Positions 53,970-64,000 of a stretch of DNA of 64,000 nt are shown here, one piece after another (position 1 is the first letter of the stretch; each line of letters starts with the position of its first letter). The translations under genes and the position numbers were made by a program. The notes beneath the pieces were generated by a model that did no database searches, was not told the origin of the DNA, and saw nothing but the letters and a program-made list of their open reading frames with translations. Source of the stretch: Armatimonadota bacterium (GTDB taxonomy: Bacteria; Sysuimicrobiota; Sysuimicrobiia; Sysuimicrobiales; Sysuimicrobiaceae); the NCBI GenBank assembly GCA_031432545.1, contig JAVKGX010000001.1:578411-642410 (forward strand), read 5' to 3'.

Positions 53970-54780
53970 CCCTTGCCCTCTGAACCCGGCGGGCTCGGTC
54001 CGAGGTCACCTTCCATGCATCCCACCCTCTTCGAAGTCGCCGGCTTCCGCGTCTCCTCGTTCGGCCTGTTCCTGTTGGCGGCGTTCGCCGCCGGCGTCTA
54101 CAACCTGATGCGCGGTGCCCAACGCGAGGGGCTGGACGCGAACGAAGCGCTGGACCTCGCTCTGTATGCCATTATCGGCGGCATCCTTGGCGCCCGCGCG
54201 GTCTACGTCGCCGCCCACTACGGTCAGTATGCCGCAGAGCCGGTCAGGATCCTGCAGATCTGGCAGGACGGCGGACTCGTCTTTTACGGCGCGCTGGCAG
54301 GCGGGTTGATCGTGTCGCACTTCACGGCGCGGCGATGGGGGCTGGGGCGGTTTGCCGACTTGGCGGCGCCCGCCGTCGCGATCGGCTACGCGGTGGCGAT
54401 GGTCGGCGCCCTGCTGGCGGGGATGTTCAACGGGGGCGAGACCGACGCGCCGTGGGCCGTAGAGATCGCCGGCGTCGCGCGCCATCCTACGCAGATCTAC
54501 CTGCTGGCCGCGGCGATCGGCATCTACCGCGTGCTCGGGGCGGTGCGCCGGGTGCGGCCGCGCCCGGGTCAGGTGTTCTTGACGTTCGTCTTCCTCCTCG
54601 GGCTCACCCGATTCGTCGTCGAGTTCTTCCTAGACCGTGAACTCGCGCCGGCCGTATGGGGGCCGTTCACGCTCGGGCAGTTCGCGCACGGCACGGTGGC
54701 GATCCTCGCCCTGCTCCTGCTGGTGGCCCGGGGAGGGATCGCGGCCCAGGCAATGCCCCCCGAGCCGAGTCCGCCGTCCG

Positions 54781-56347
<1,567 letters not shown>

Positions 56348-56381
56348 CGGCTTGGGCGGATGCTCTCCGGGCGGCGATCGC

Positions 56382-58073
56382 TCAGACCGGGGGGGCCGAC
56401 CCCGACCAGGGCCGGACCCGCAGCGTTCGCTCGCCCCGATAATGGGCAACACCAGGCGGTGCGCCCTTCGGCTTCCAGACGTTGCGCCGCTCGGTGACGT
56501 CGACATCGACGGCGCCGGCGTCGCGGCCGGCGCTGTGGTAGGCGGCGAGGGCGGCCACGCGTTCGATCGTACGTTCCTCGGGCCGTCGACCCGCTACCTG
56601 GAGGATGACGTGAGCGCCGGGCTGACCCCGCGCGTGGAACCAGAGGTCGGAGGGTGCCGCCAGGCGGAACGTCACGCGGTCGTTGTCGCGGCCGGATCGT
56701 CCGACCCACACGGTGAACCCGTCCACCTGATAGGTCCGCGGTTGGGAGACCGTGGGTACGCGGCGCCGCTCGCGGGGGTGGCGCAGGTAGCCCGCGTCGG
56801 CGAGTTCCTGCTCGATCTCCACCAGGTCTTCGTCCGTGTGCGCGTTCTCGACGTAAAAGCGCGCCGCCTCCAGATAGGTGATCTCGTCGCGCAGCGCGGC
56901 GATCCGTACCGGGAGGGATTCGGCACCCGCGCGCACCTTCCGGTATCGCCGGAAGTAGTGCTGGGCATTTTCGATCGCGCTGCGCGCGGGGTCGAGCGGG
57001 ATCTCGGTGGGGCGGCCTTCGTAGTCGGCAAGCGCGACGACGTCGACGCCGCGCGGGACCTGGGCCGCGTAGGCGAGCAGCAACTCCCCGAACATCCGCA
57101 GCCGATCTGCGTCTGTGGCTTCCGTCAGGCTGCGCTCCGCCTGTGCGAGGGCGTTGCGCCTGCGTCGCAGCGCCGACTCGATCTGCCCGCGCAGAGCGCG
57201 GCACCGCTGTTGCCGCCGGTCGTCGACGATGCGCGCACCGAGTGTTTGCTCGATCGCGCGACTCATCGTGGTGGCGACTTCGTGCCAGCCCCGCAGGCAG
57301 ACGAACGGGAACGGGCTGTAGGTCGCCTGCTCGCCCTGACGGTACAGCCGCGGATCGAAGTCCGCCTGGTGCACCCGCCGCGCGAGGTCGTCCAGTTCCG
57401 CCGCCAGGCGCGAAGCGGCGGCCGCGTCGAAGACGGACGCATCGATGTGGCCGGCGCGGGTGCACAGCTCGTACGCCAGCAGGGGCCCGATGCCGGCCAC
57501 CGCGGCCAGCAGGCGCCGCCAAGCGGGCCCGGTGCCCTGCGCGAGCACGTGGCCCAGGTCCAACACTTTGCCCGGCCGAGGGCGGGTGTCCGGCGGTGGG
57601 GGCGCATACGGGGACCCGGGCACGACGGGACGCAGCCGGGATCGGTGGGGGCCGATCACCTTGGCGGCGCCCACCACCAGGCCGTCCCGGACGAGGATGA
57701 GGTTCGCGTGCTTTCCCATGGGTTCGGCGACTAGACGGTACGGGCCGTCGAGAGCGTCCACGTGAAGTTCCAACACGCGCTCGAACGCGGGGTGCACCAA
57801 ACCGGTGACCAGGGCGTCGTTGAGGCGGGCGCGGAGGAGTTGGCCGAACGGCCCGCTCCCGTCGCCGTCCGGCCATGCCTCCAGCAGGTGCGCGCGGGCC
57901 CAGCGCGGGTCCGCCGACAGCAGCAGGATCCCCACGCCGCGCAGTTCCAACACGACCTCGTGCGGGTCCGGCTGCGCCACGCGGCGGATGCGCGCGGGCA
58001 GCAGCGGTCCCAACTCGGCCGCGACAGCGGCGAGGGTGACGGCGTCGAACGACGGGGCAGGGAGATCGGGCAT
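56382..58073 (-). CDS. rqcH: RqcH/NFACT-family ribosome quality-control protein
   Basis: 563 residues, the only clear - strand gene. Start ATG at 58073 reading down. NFACT-N domain to about 220, with VAEPMGKHANLILVRDG; the usual conserved Asp-Arg pair reads Glu-Arg (AFERVLEL). HhH segment AAVAGIGPLLAYELC; coiled coil; NFACT-R domain with DLWFHARGQPGAHVIL near the end. Homologs (RqcH, formerly FbpA) add C-terminal Ala tails to stalled chains on 50S subunits. Divergent from yicC across 51 bases. Confidence 0.93.
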   Translation of the reverse strand: MPDLPAPSFDAVTLAAVAAELGPLLPARIRRVAQPDPHEVVLELRGVGILLLSADPRWARAHLLEAWPDGDGSGPFGQLLRARLNDALVTGLVHPAFERVLELHVDALDGPYRLVAEPMGKHANLILVRDGLVVGAAKVIGPHRSRLRPVVPGSPYAPPPPDTRPRPGKVLDLGHVLAQGTGPAWRRLLAAVAGIGPLLAYELCTRAGHIDASVFDAAAASRLAAELDDLARRVHQADFDPRLYRQGEQATYSPFPFVCLRGWHEVATTMSRAIEQTLGARIVDDRRQQRCRALRGQIESALRRRRNALAQAERSLTEATDADRLRMFGELLLAYAAQVPRGVDVVALADYEGRPTEIPLDPARSAIENAQHYFRRYRKVRAGAESLPVRIAALRDEITYLEAARFYVENAHTDEDLVEIEQELADAGYLRHPRERRRVPTVSQPRTYQVDGFTVWVGRSGRDNDRVTFRLAAPSDLWFHARGQPGAHVILQVAGRRPEERTIERVAALAAYHSAGRDAGAVDVDVTERRNVWKPKGAPPGVAHYRGERTLRVRPWSGSAPPV

Positions 58074-58079
58074 CCGGGG

Positions 58080-58090
58080 CTTATCATAAG
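58080..58090. promoter_or_regulatory. Shared AT-rich element between rqcH and yicC
   Basis: CTTATCATAAG is an almost perfect palindrome giving TATGAT on the - strand and TATCAT on the + strand, so it may serve as -10 for both divergent genes. No good -35 is visible on either side. Confidence 0.35.
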
Positions 58091-58124
58091 GGAAGCGGGC
58101 GGTCGGCCGCGTCGGGAGCGTGGT

Positions 58125-59012
58125 GTGGTCCACAGCATGACGGGATACGGCGCCGCGGAGGCGCGCACGGACGCCGGGCGATGGGTGGTGGAGGCGCGGT
58201 CGGTGAACCACCGGTTCCTGGAGGTCTCTGTCCGACTCCCGCGCGAGCTGGGCGCACTCGAAGACCGCGTGCGCGCCGTGGTCGGCGGGCGCGTGTCGCG
58301 CGGGCGCATCGAGGTCGCCGTGCTCAAAGACGATCCGTCGCCTCGTGCGCGGTCTGTGCGGATCGATGTGGAGCTGGCGCGGCGGTACGCGGAGGCGGTT
58401 CGGGAACTGCAACGGGTCCTCGAAGCGCCCGATGCGGTGCCGCTGTCGGTGCTGCTTTCGCTGCCCGATGTCGTCCGGGTCGAAACCGAGCGCGAGGACC
58501 CTGAAGCGGCGTGGACGGCGATCGCGCCGGCGGTCGATGCGGCGGTCGAGAATCTCGTGGCGATGCGCCGCGCCGAGGGGCAGCGGCTCGCCCGAGACCT
58601 TCTGAGGCGGCTGGACCGCCTGGAGACGCTGGCCGATCAAGTGGCCTCCCGCGCCGATCGGGTCGTGGAGGACTACGCGCGGCGGTTGCGGCGGAGGATC
58701 GGCGAGCTGTTGCGGGCGGCCGGCGGCGCTGAAGTCGACGACGCGCGGCTCGCAGTTGAAGTCGCGCTGTTCGCCGAGCGCGCGGACATCAGCGAGGAGA
58801 TCACGCGCCTGCGCAGTCACTTCGCCCACATGCGATTTCTGCTCGACGGCCGCGGCCCCGTGGGGCGCAAGCTGGAATTCCTCCTGCAGGAGATTGGCCG
58901 GGAGGTGAACACGATCGGATCGAAGGCCACGGATCTGGCGATCACGCAAGCCGTGCTGGAGATGAAGTCACAGCTGGAGAGTCTGCGCGAGCAGGTGGCG
59001 AACGTGGAGTGA
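58125..59012 (+). CDS. yicC: YicC-family endoribonuclease
   Basis: 295 residues from GTG 58125, with GGGAG six bases upstream; the protein then begins VHSMTGYG, the family start. EARSVNHRFLEVSVRLPREL and the C-terminal LEFLLQEIGREVNTIGSKA are diagnostic. In other bacteria YicC degrades certain RNAs. remA follows, as in many Gram-positives. Confidence 0.93.
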   Translation: MVHSMTGYGAAEARTDAGRWVVEARSVNHRFLEVSVRLPRELGALEDRVRAVVGGRVSRGRIEVAVLKDDPSPRARSVRIDVELARRYAEAVRELQRVLEAPDAVPLSVLLSLPDVVRVETEREDPEAAWTAIAPAVDAAVENLVAMRRAEGQRLARDLLRRLDRLETLADQVASRADRVVEDYARRLRRRIGELLRAAGGAEVDDARLAVEVALFAERADISEEITRLRSHFAHMRFLLDGRGPVGRKLEFLLQEIGREVNTIGSKATDLAITQAVLEMKSQLESLREQVANVE

Positions 59013-59060
59013 CGGCGGACAGCGGATCCCGACCGCTGCGCCCGAACCGTGAGGGGGTTC

Positions 59061-59333
59061 ATGGAACCGAAGCTGGTCAACATCGGATTCGGCAACATCG
59101 TGGCCGCCAACCGGATCGTGGCGATCGTCAGCCCGGACTCTGCGCCGATCAAGCGGATCATCCAGGAGGCGCGCGAGAACGGTTCGCTGATCGACGCCAC
59201 CTACGGGAGGAGGACGCGCGCGGTGGTGATCACGGACAGCGGCCACGTGCTCCTGTCGGCTGTGCAGCCCGAGACCGTCGCCCACCGCCTGGCGTCTCGC
59301 GAGCCGGGTGAGGAGGCAGGTGCGGAGCGCTAG
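59061..59333 (+). CDS. remA: RemA-family regulator (DUF370)
   Basis: 90 residues; ATG 59061 matches the family start. [20 protein letters not shown] and [18 protein letters not shown] are the DUF370 core. In Bacillus, RemA is an architectural DNA-binding activator of matrix genes; here it sits in its usual yicC-remA cluster and may have a general role. Confidence 0.93.
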   Translation: MEPKLVNIGFGNIVAANRIVAIVSPDSAPIKRIIQEARENGSLIDATYGRRTRAVVITDSGHVLLSAVQPETVAHRLASREPGEEAGAER

Positions 59334-59381
59334 CTGCCGCGGGATCATGCCGGTAGCCGTCGCGCCCACCGCGGGCGCGCC

Positions 59382-59912
59382 ATGATCATCACGGTCAGCG
59401 GCCTCATCGCCAGCGGCAAGACGACGGCCGCGCGGGCCCTGGCCGCACGCCTCGGATTGCGGTACCTGTCGGCGGGCGAAGTCATGCGCCGATGGGCCGA
59501 ACAGCGCGGCGTCACCCTGTTGAAGTTCTCGGAGATGGCCGAGCGCGACCCCTCGATCGATCGTGAGATCGACCGGCTCCAGGTGGAGATGGCCAAGGAC
59601 GGCAATGCCGTCGTGGATTCACGGCTGGCCGGCTGGTTCGTCCCGGCGGAGATGAAGGTGTGGCTGCGGGCACCGCTGGAGGTGCGCGCACAGCGCGTCG
59701 CCCGGAGGGAAGGGATGGATCCCCGCGTCGCCCTCGAGGAACTCCAGACGCGTGAGGCGAGCGAGCACAGGCGCTATCGGGCGCTGTACGGCATCGACCT
59801 GAACGACCTGTCGCCGTATCACGTCGTGCTCGACACCGAGCGATGGCAGAAAGAACAGGTGGCCGACGCACTCGAGACGCTCGCGCGGGCTCTGGTCGCG
59901 GCCGGGTGTTGA
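59382..59912 (+). CDS. Archaeal-type (d)CMP kinase
   Basis: 176 residues. P-loop GLIASGKTT (7-15), then RYLSAGEVMRRWA, DREIDRLQVEMAKDGNAVVD, SRLAGWFV, VWLRAPLEVRAQRVARRE and RYRALYGIDLNDLSPYHVVL. This matches the short cytidylate kinase form known mainly from archaea. In most genomes gmk (guanylate kinase) follows remA; this gene takes its place but does not resemble gmk. Expected to phosphorylate CMP/dCMP. Confidence 0.8.
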   Translation: MIITVSGLIASGKTTAARALAARLGLRYLSAGEVMRRWAEQRGVTLLKFSEMAERDPSIDREIDRLQVEMAKDGNAVVDSRLAGWFVPAEMKVWLRAPLEVRAQRVARREGMDPRVALEELQTREASEHRRYRALYGIDLNDLSPYHVVLDTERWQKEQVADALETLARALVAAGC

Positions 59913-59921
59913 GGGGATGCG

Positions 59922-60509
59922 ATGGAACCCGACCTGACACGGCAACCGAGGCTGCCCTCCGCCGACCCGATGGTTCTGGTGGGCGTGTGCGGCGGGATCT
60001 CCGCGTACAAGATCGCTTCCCTCGTGAGCGCGCTGCGGCGCGAGGGCAACCGGGTGCACGTGCTGATGACCGCCTCGGCGCAACGCTTCGTCGGCCCCGT
60101 CACGTTCCGGGCGTTGTCGCAGAACCCGGTCACCACCGACATGTGGGACCCTCACGGCCCGTACGACGAGCCGCACGTCGCGCTGGGATCCCAGGCGGAC
60201 CTGTACGTCATCGCGCCGGCGACCGCGCAGACCATCGCTTGTCTGGCGCATGGGTTTGCCGACGACGTGGTCACCGCCACTGCGCTCGCGACGCGCGCTC
60301 CGGTGCTGCTGGCGCCGGCGATGAGCGAGGAGATGTGGCAGCATCCAGCCACGCGCCGCAACGTCGCGAGGCTGCAGGAGTGGGGCTACCGGTTCGTCGG
60401 CCCGGTACGGGGCCGGCTCGCATCCGGCCAGGAAGGCTGGGGCCGGATGGCCGAGCCGGAGGAGATCCTCGCGGCCGCCAGGGTTCTGCTGAAGGAGGCC
60501 ATCCGGTAG
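59922..60509 (+). CDS. CoaC-like flavoprotein (PPC decarboxylase domain only), altered active site
   Basis: 195 residues; the CoaB half of the usual fusion is missing. The fold motifs are clear: GVCGGISAYKIASLV, FMN region, the catalytic His in DEPHVALGSQAD (H85), YVIAPATAQTIACLAHG. Two residues known to be needed in the Escherichia coli enzyme are changed: the Asn of PAMNxxMW is Ser135 (PAMSEEMW), and the Cys of ACGxxGxGRM is Ser168 (LASGQEGWGRM). It may be an inactive or re-purposed flavoprotein, or a variant decarboxylase. Starts nine bases after the kinase stop and precedes priA. Confidence 0.8.
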   Translation: MEPDLTRQPRLPSADPMVLVGVCGGISAYKIASLVSALRREGNRVHVLMTASAQRFVGPVTFRALSQNPVTTDMWDPHGPYDEPHVALGSQADLYVIAPATAQTIACLAHGFADDVVTATALATRAPVLLAPAMSEEMWQHPATRRNVARLQEWGYRFVGPVRGRLASGQEGWGRMAEPEEILAAARVLLKEAIR

Positions 60510-60571
60510 CGGGCAAGCCCCGAACCGGCTATCTGCTGCACTCGTCGAGTCCCCAGGGTCTTCGGCCGACC

Positions 60572-62962
60572 ATGCGCTATGCCCTCGTCCTGATCGATCT
60601 GCCGGTCGGGTCCCTGCGCGCTCCCTTCCACTATCGGGTGCCGGAGGAGATGGAGGGGCGGGTGCGGTTCGGTGTCCGGGTGGTCGTGCCGTTGTCGCGC
60701 AGGTCGGTACCGGGATTCATCGTGGGCTTCGACGACCACGCACCCACACCCGATGTCCTGCCGATCACCGACGTCGTGAGTCCGGACTCCTTGTTCGACG
60801 AAGAAATCTGGGAACTCGCGCAGTGGGTGGCAGAACATTATCTGGCGACCCCGCAGGAGGCGCTGCGCTGTGCGATCCCCTCCGATGCGCTCGCCCATCT
60901 GCGGCGGTGGGTGGTCCGCGGGGCGGAACCGCTCGATGCGTCGATGCTCTCCGCCACCGAGCGCGCGCTCCTCGGCGCACTGGGCCCTCAGGGCGCCGAC
61001 GAAGAGGATCTGGTGGCGGCGATCGGGCGGGGTGCGGTGCGCCGCGCGCTGGCGCGCATGCAGGCGGCGGGATGGGTCCACGTCCGCACGCAGGTGCGCC
61101 CTCCGGCGATCTCACCCCGTCGAGAGGTCCTGCTGCGCCTTGCGGTGCCGCCGGAGGCGGCGTGGGAGGCAGTGGACCGCTACCGCCTGCACGCCCCACA
61201 GCGCGCGCGCATCCTCCGGATGCTCGCAGAGGCGGGGGAAGCACCCCGCGCGGCGGTGTTGCGTGGAGGGGGAGGGGCGCTGCGGGCGCTGCTGCGCGAG
61301 GGGCTGGTCGAGGAGGTGCGCGTCGAGGCGGTCCGAGATCCCCTGCGCGGTACGTACCGAGATACCTCCGTTCCGGCCGAACTGACCGCCGAGCAACGGG
61401 AGGCGCTCGATGCGGTCTTGGATGCGCTGGACAACAGTCGCCACGAGGTCTTCCTGTTGCACGGCGTAACCGGCAGCGGCAAGACCGAGGTGTACCTTCG
61501 TGCGGTCGGCTCGGCGATCCAGCGCGGGCGGCGGGCGCTGGTGCTGGTGCCGGAGATCGCCCTGACGCCGCAGACGGTGGCGCGCTTTGCCGGTCGCTTC
61601 GGTGAGCGCGTCGCGGTCCTGCACAGCCGCCTGAGCGCCGGCGAGCGGTACGACACCTGGTGGCGGATCCGCCGGGGAGACTACGATGTGGTCGTGGGTC
61701 CCCGCTCCGCGGTGTTCGCGCCGCTGGCTGACATCGGCCTGGTGGTCGTGGACGAGGAGCACGAGGGCGCCTACAAGCAGACGAACGCGCCCCGCTACCA
61801 CGCACGCGACGTGGCGTTGGAGCGCTCGCGCCGCCGGGGCGTCCCGGTCCTGTTGGGCAGCGCGACCCCTTCGGTGGAGTCACTGTGGCGGGCGCAGCAG
61901 GGCAGTTGGCGCTGGCTGCGGCTTCGGTCTCGGGTCGCCGCAAGACCGCTGCCGGCGATCCGCATCACCGACATGCGCAGGGAAGATGGACGGTCGGTGT
62001 TCGGACGAGCCCTCATCGAGGCGATGCGGGCCCGCATCGCCTCCGGCGATCAGGTCCTGCTGTATCTGAACCGCCGCGGCTACGCGTCCGCTCTCGTCTG
62101 CCGCGAGTGCGGGCACGTCCCCCGGTGTCACGGCTGCGGCGTCGCGCTCACCTACCACCTCGCGACCCGGGCGCTGCGTTGCCACTACTGCGGCCGCGTG
62201 CTGCCAGCCCCCTCTGCGTGTCCGTCCTGCCGTGGCATACACCTGCGTCCGTTCGGCCCGGGGACGCAGCGCGTCGAGGAGGAGGTGCGCCGACTGTTTC
62301 CAGGCGTGGATGTGGCGCGCGCCGACCGCGACACGATGTCGCGGCGCGGTGCCCACCAGCGGCTGATGGACGACCTGCGCCAGCGGCGGGTGCAGGTGCT
62401 CGTCGGCACCCAGATGATCGCGAAGGGCCTCGACCTCCCGGGGGTCGGGCTGGTGGGCGTCGTGGCGGCTGACGTGGCTCTGAGTCTACCGGACTTCCGC
62501 GCCGGGGAGCGCGCGCTGCAGCAGCTCGTCCAGGTGGCCGGTCGCGCCGGCCGCGGTGAGTCCCCCGGCGAGGTGATCATCCAGACCTATCAACCGAAAC
62601 ACCCCGCGGTCCTGGCGGCATGCGGCGACGACATGGCATTCTTCGAGGAGGAGATCGCCGCGCGAAGGGCGCTGCGCTATCCTCCTTTCAGTTCGCTGAT
62701 CCAGCTGATCGTCTCCGCGAGGGCACTGGCCGACGCGCGGACGGCGGCGCGGTCCCTGGCGGACTCGCTGGCCGCAGCCGAGATCCTGGGTCCCAGCCCC
62801 GCACCCTTGAGCCGGTTGCGCGGCTGGTACCGCTGGCAGATCGTCGCGCGCGGCCAAGATGCGCAGGCGCTGCGAGACGCCGTGCGCCAGGGGCTGGCGG
62901 CGTGGCGGCGTCCGCCCGGCGTGCGCATCGCAATCGACGTCGACCCGGTGGAGATGCTGTAG
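60572..62962 (+). CDS. priA: Primosomal replication restart helicase
   Basis: 796 residues from ATG 60572; the frame is open further upstream but without a family N-terminus. YALVLIDLPVGSLRAPFHYR opens the 3'-DNA-binding domain. Walker A GVTGSGKTE (about 299-307), DEEH at about 393-396 with YKQTNAPRYHARDVALER, and the zinc-binding insert CRECGHVPRCHGCG, CHYCGR, CPSCRG (about 509-555) are all intact, as are the C-terminal helicase motifs (GTQMIAKGLDLPGVGLVGV). Reloads the replicative helicase at stalled forks. Confidence 0.95.
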   Translation: MRYALVLIDLPVGSLRAPFHYRVPEEMEGRVRFGVRVVVPLSRRSVPGFIVGFDDHAPTPDVLPITDVVSPDSLFDEEIWELAQWVAEHYLATPQEALRCAIPSDALAHLRRWVVRGAEPLDASMLSATERALLGALGPQGADEEDLVAAIGRGAVRRALARMQAAGWVHVRTQVRPPAISPRREVLLRLAVPPEAAWEAVDRYRLHAPQRARILRMLAEAGEAPRAAVLRGGGGALRALLREGLVEEVRVEAVRDPLRGTYRDTSVPAELTAEQREALDAVLDALDNSRHEVFLLHGVTGSGKTEVYLRAVGSAIQRGRRALVLVPEIALTPQTVARFAGRFGERVAVLHSRLSAGERYDTWWRIRRGDYDVVVGPRSAVFAPLADIGLVVVDEEHEGAYKQTNAPRYHARDVALERSRRRGVPVLLGSATPSVESLWRAQQGSWRWLRLRSRVAARPLPAIRITDMRREDGRSVFGRALIEAMRARIASGDQVLLYLNRRGYASALVCRECGHVPRCHGCGVALTYHLATRALRCHYCGRVLPAPSACPSCRGIHLRPFGPGTQRVEEEVRRLFPGVDVARADRDTMSRRGAHQRLMDDLRQRRVQVLVGTQMIAKGLDLPGVGLVGVVAADVALSLPDFRAGERALQQLVQVAGRAGRGESPGEVIIQTYQPKHPAVLAACGDDMAFFEEEIAARRALRYPPFSSLIQLIVSARALADARTAARSLADSLAAAEILGPSPAPLSRLRGWYRWQIVARGQDAQALRDAVRQGLAAWRRPPGVRIAIDVDPVEML

Positions 62963-62986
62963 CCGGCTCCGGGGCCCTGCGGCCGC

Positions 62987-62995
62987 TGGTACACT
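62987..62995 (+). promoter_or_regulatory. Possible extended -10 promoter for def
   Basis: TGGTACACT combines a TGN extension with -10 TACACT (62990-62995). No -35 is seen. A short inverted repeat TGATC...GATCA (62995-63008) follows. Confidence 0.35.
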
Positions 62996-63030
62996 GATCT
63001 GCGGATCACACACAACGGACTGCGGCGGTC

Positions 63031-63534
63031 ATGAAGATCATCACGGTGGGCAGTCCACGGGGCGCGGTGCTGCGACGCAAGGCGAAGCCGGTGGGGCAGG
63101 TGACGCCGCAGGTCGCGCGGCTGATGGACCAGATGCTGGCGTTGATGCGGGCGGCCCCCGGCGTCGGCCTGGCGGCGCCCCAGGTCGGCATCGGCCGACG
63201 CATCCTCGTCGCGGAGTACGATGGGATCACCTACCAGCTCGCTGACCCGGAGATCGTGCGGATGCAGGGTGAGGAGATGGGCCGCGAGGGCTGTCTGTCC
63301 ATCCCCGGCATCGTGTGCGATGTGCGGCGGGCGGTGGACGTCGTGGTGCGCGCGAAGAACCGGCGCAACCGTCGGGTGGAGATCCGCGCGACCGGCTGGC
63401 TCGCGCGCATCCTGCAGCACGAGATCGACCACCTCGACGGCATCCTGATCACCGACCGCGTCGACGGACCGGAACACATCCATCGGGTCGACGAGCTGGC
63501 GCCCGAAGAACGGGCGGAGGAGGTGGTGGGGTGA
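63031..63534 (+). CDS. def: Peptide deformylase
   Basis: 167 residues. All three motifs are present: GVGLAAPQ (44-51), EGCLS with metal ligand C88, and HEIDHLDG with H130, E131 and H134. Removes the formyl group from new proteins. fmt follows after 13 bases, the common def-fmt pair. Confidence 0.97.
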   Translation: MKIITVGSPRGAVLRRKAKPVGQVTPQVARLMDQMLALMRAAPGVGLAAPQVGIGRRILVAEYDGITYQLADPEIVRMQGEEMGREGCLSIPGIVCDVRRAVDVVVRAKNRRNRRVEIRATGWLARILQHEIDHLDGILITDRVDGPEHIHRVDELAPEERAEEVVG

Positions 63535-63547
63535 GCGGCTGCCGACC

Positions 63548-64000
63548 GTGAGGGTACTGTTCTTGGGTACGCCGTCGTTCGCACTGCCCTCCTTGGAAGC
63601 CCTGGCCTCGCGTCACGGTGTCGTGGCGGTCATCACGCAGCCCGACCGACCGGCGGGGCGCGGGCGGAGGCTCACTCCGCCCCCCGTCGCGGTGCGTGCG
63701 AGAGAGCTCGGTATCCCCGTGCTGCAACCCGACAGGCTGCGCGATGTGCGCGCGCAGGTCGAGGCCCTAGCGCCCGACCTCGGCGTCACCGTTGCGTACG
63801 GCAAGATCATCCCCCGCTGGTTGCTGGATCTGCCTGCGCACGGCTGCATCAACCTGCATCCCTCATTGCTCCCAAAATACCGCGGGGCGTCACCGATCCA
63901 ACGGGCGATCCTGCACGGAGACGCGGTAACGGGTGTGACGGTGATCCGGCAGACCGCCGAGCTGGATGCGGGCGACATCCTCGCGCAGCGTGAGGTCCCC
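63548..64000 (+). CDS. fmt: Methionyl-tRNA formyltransferase, N-terminal part
   Basis: Starts at GTG 63548 and runs off the window end; 151 residues are visible. RVLFLGTPSFALPSLEAL and QPDRPAGRGRRLTPPPV are the family N-terminus; the formyl-transfer site NLHPSLLPKYRGASPIQ is complete, with the catalytic Asp in ELDAGDILA. Formylates initiator Met-tRNA. Confidence 0.95.
   Translation, partial: MRVLFLGTPSFALPSLEALASRHGVVAVITQPDRPAGRGRRLTPPPVAVRARELGIPVLQPDRLRDVRAQVEALAPDLGVTVAYGKIIPRWLLDLPAHGCINLHPSLLPKYRGASPIQRAILHGDAVTGVTVIRQTAELDAGDILAQREVP

Noticed and set aside
56348-56381. Bidirectional terminator between pyrR and rqcH
   Set aside because: The 34-base gap shows no clear inverted repeat or T run.

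Overview
The window is GC-rich bacterial chromosome, nearly all coding and nearly all on the + strand, with many GTG and TTG starts and good Shine-Dalgarno sites. A T-box leader, RemA, an RqcH/NFACT protein, menaquinone synthesis and a SufU-type Suf system point to a Terrabacteria-like lineage. None of the five complete substrate-binding proteins has a lipobox cysteine; all have ordinary Sec signal peptides. That suggests soluble periplasmic binding proteins and so a two-membrane cell. I cannot name the phylum; an Armatimonadota-like or Sysuimicrobiota-like thermophile is only a guess.

Region 1 (1-25.3 kb) is a tandem array of five peptide/nickel-type (SBP family 5, DppBCDF) ABC importers. 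A: tail of a binding protein plus two permeases. B: a binding protein whose two lobes are in swapped order, two permeases with enlarged external segments, two ATPases and a small membrane protein. C: binding protein plus two permeases. D: complete set with two ATPases. E: binding protein plus two permeases. A and D look like diverged duplicates. Only B and D bring ATPases, so A, C and E may borrow theirs. Strong hairpins follow four of the binding-protein genes. An excisionase-type HTH gene lies between C and D.

Region 2 (25.4-34.4 kb) holds an adenosine-deaminase-family gene, then tetR-menF-menD-menH-menB-menA-menE, tightly overlapped. menC is absent here. A 13-bp minisatellite occurs twice before tetR and seven times, in frame, inside menE.

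Region 3 (34.6-43.4 kb) has an OsmC protein, a suf operon (sufC-B-D-Rieske-S-U) with a clear promoter and an inverted-repeat operator candidate, a TlpA/ResA-type thioredoxin, a DUF881 protein and a geranylgeranyl-reductase-like flavoprotein.

Region 4 (43.5-48.2 kb) has tRNA-Leu(CAA), tRNA-Val(UAC), a HypC-like gene overlapping an uncharacterised His/Cys-rich gene, and a sixth importer F (binding protein plus two permeases).

Region 5 (48.2-64 kb) is housekeeping: T-box-controlled ileS, aspartate racemase, a DksA-type zinc-finger protein, lspA, lgt, rluD-type synthase, pyrR, rqcH on the - strand, yicC, remA, an archaeal-type CMP kinase where gmk usually sits, a coaC-like flavoprotein lacking two known catalytic residues, priA, def, and the start of fmt, cut by the window end.
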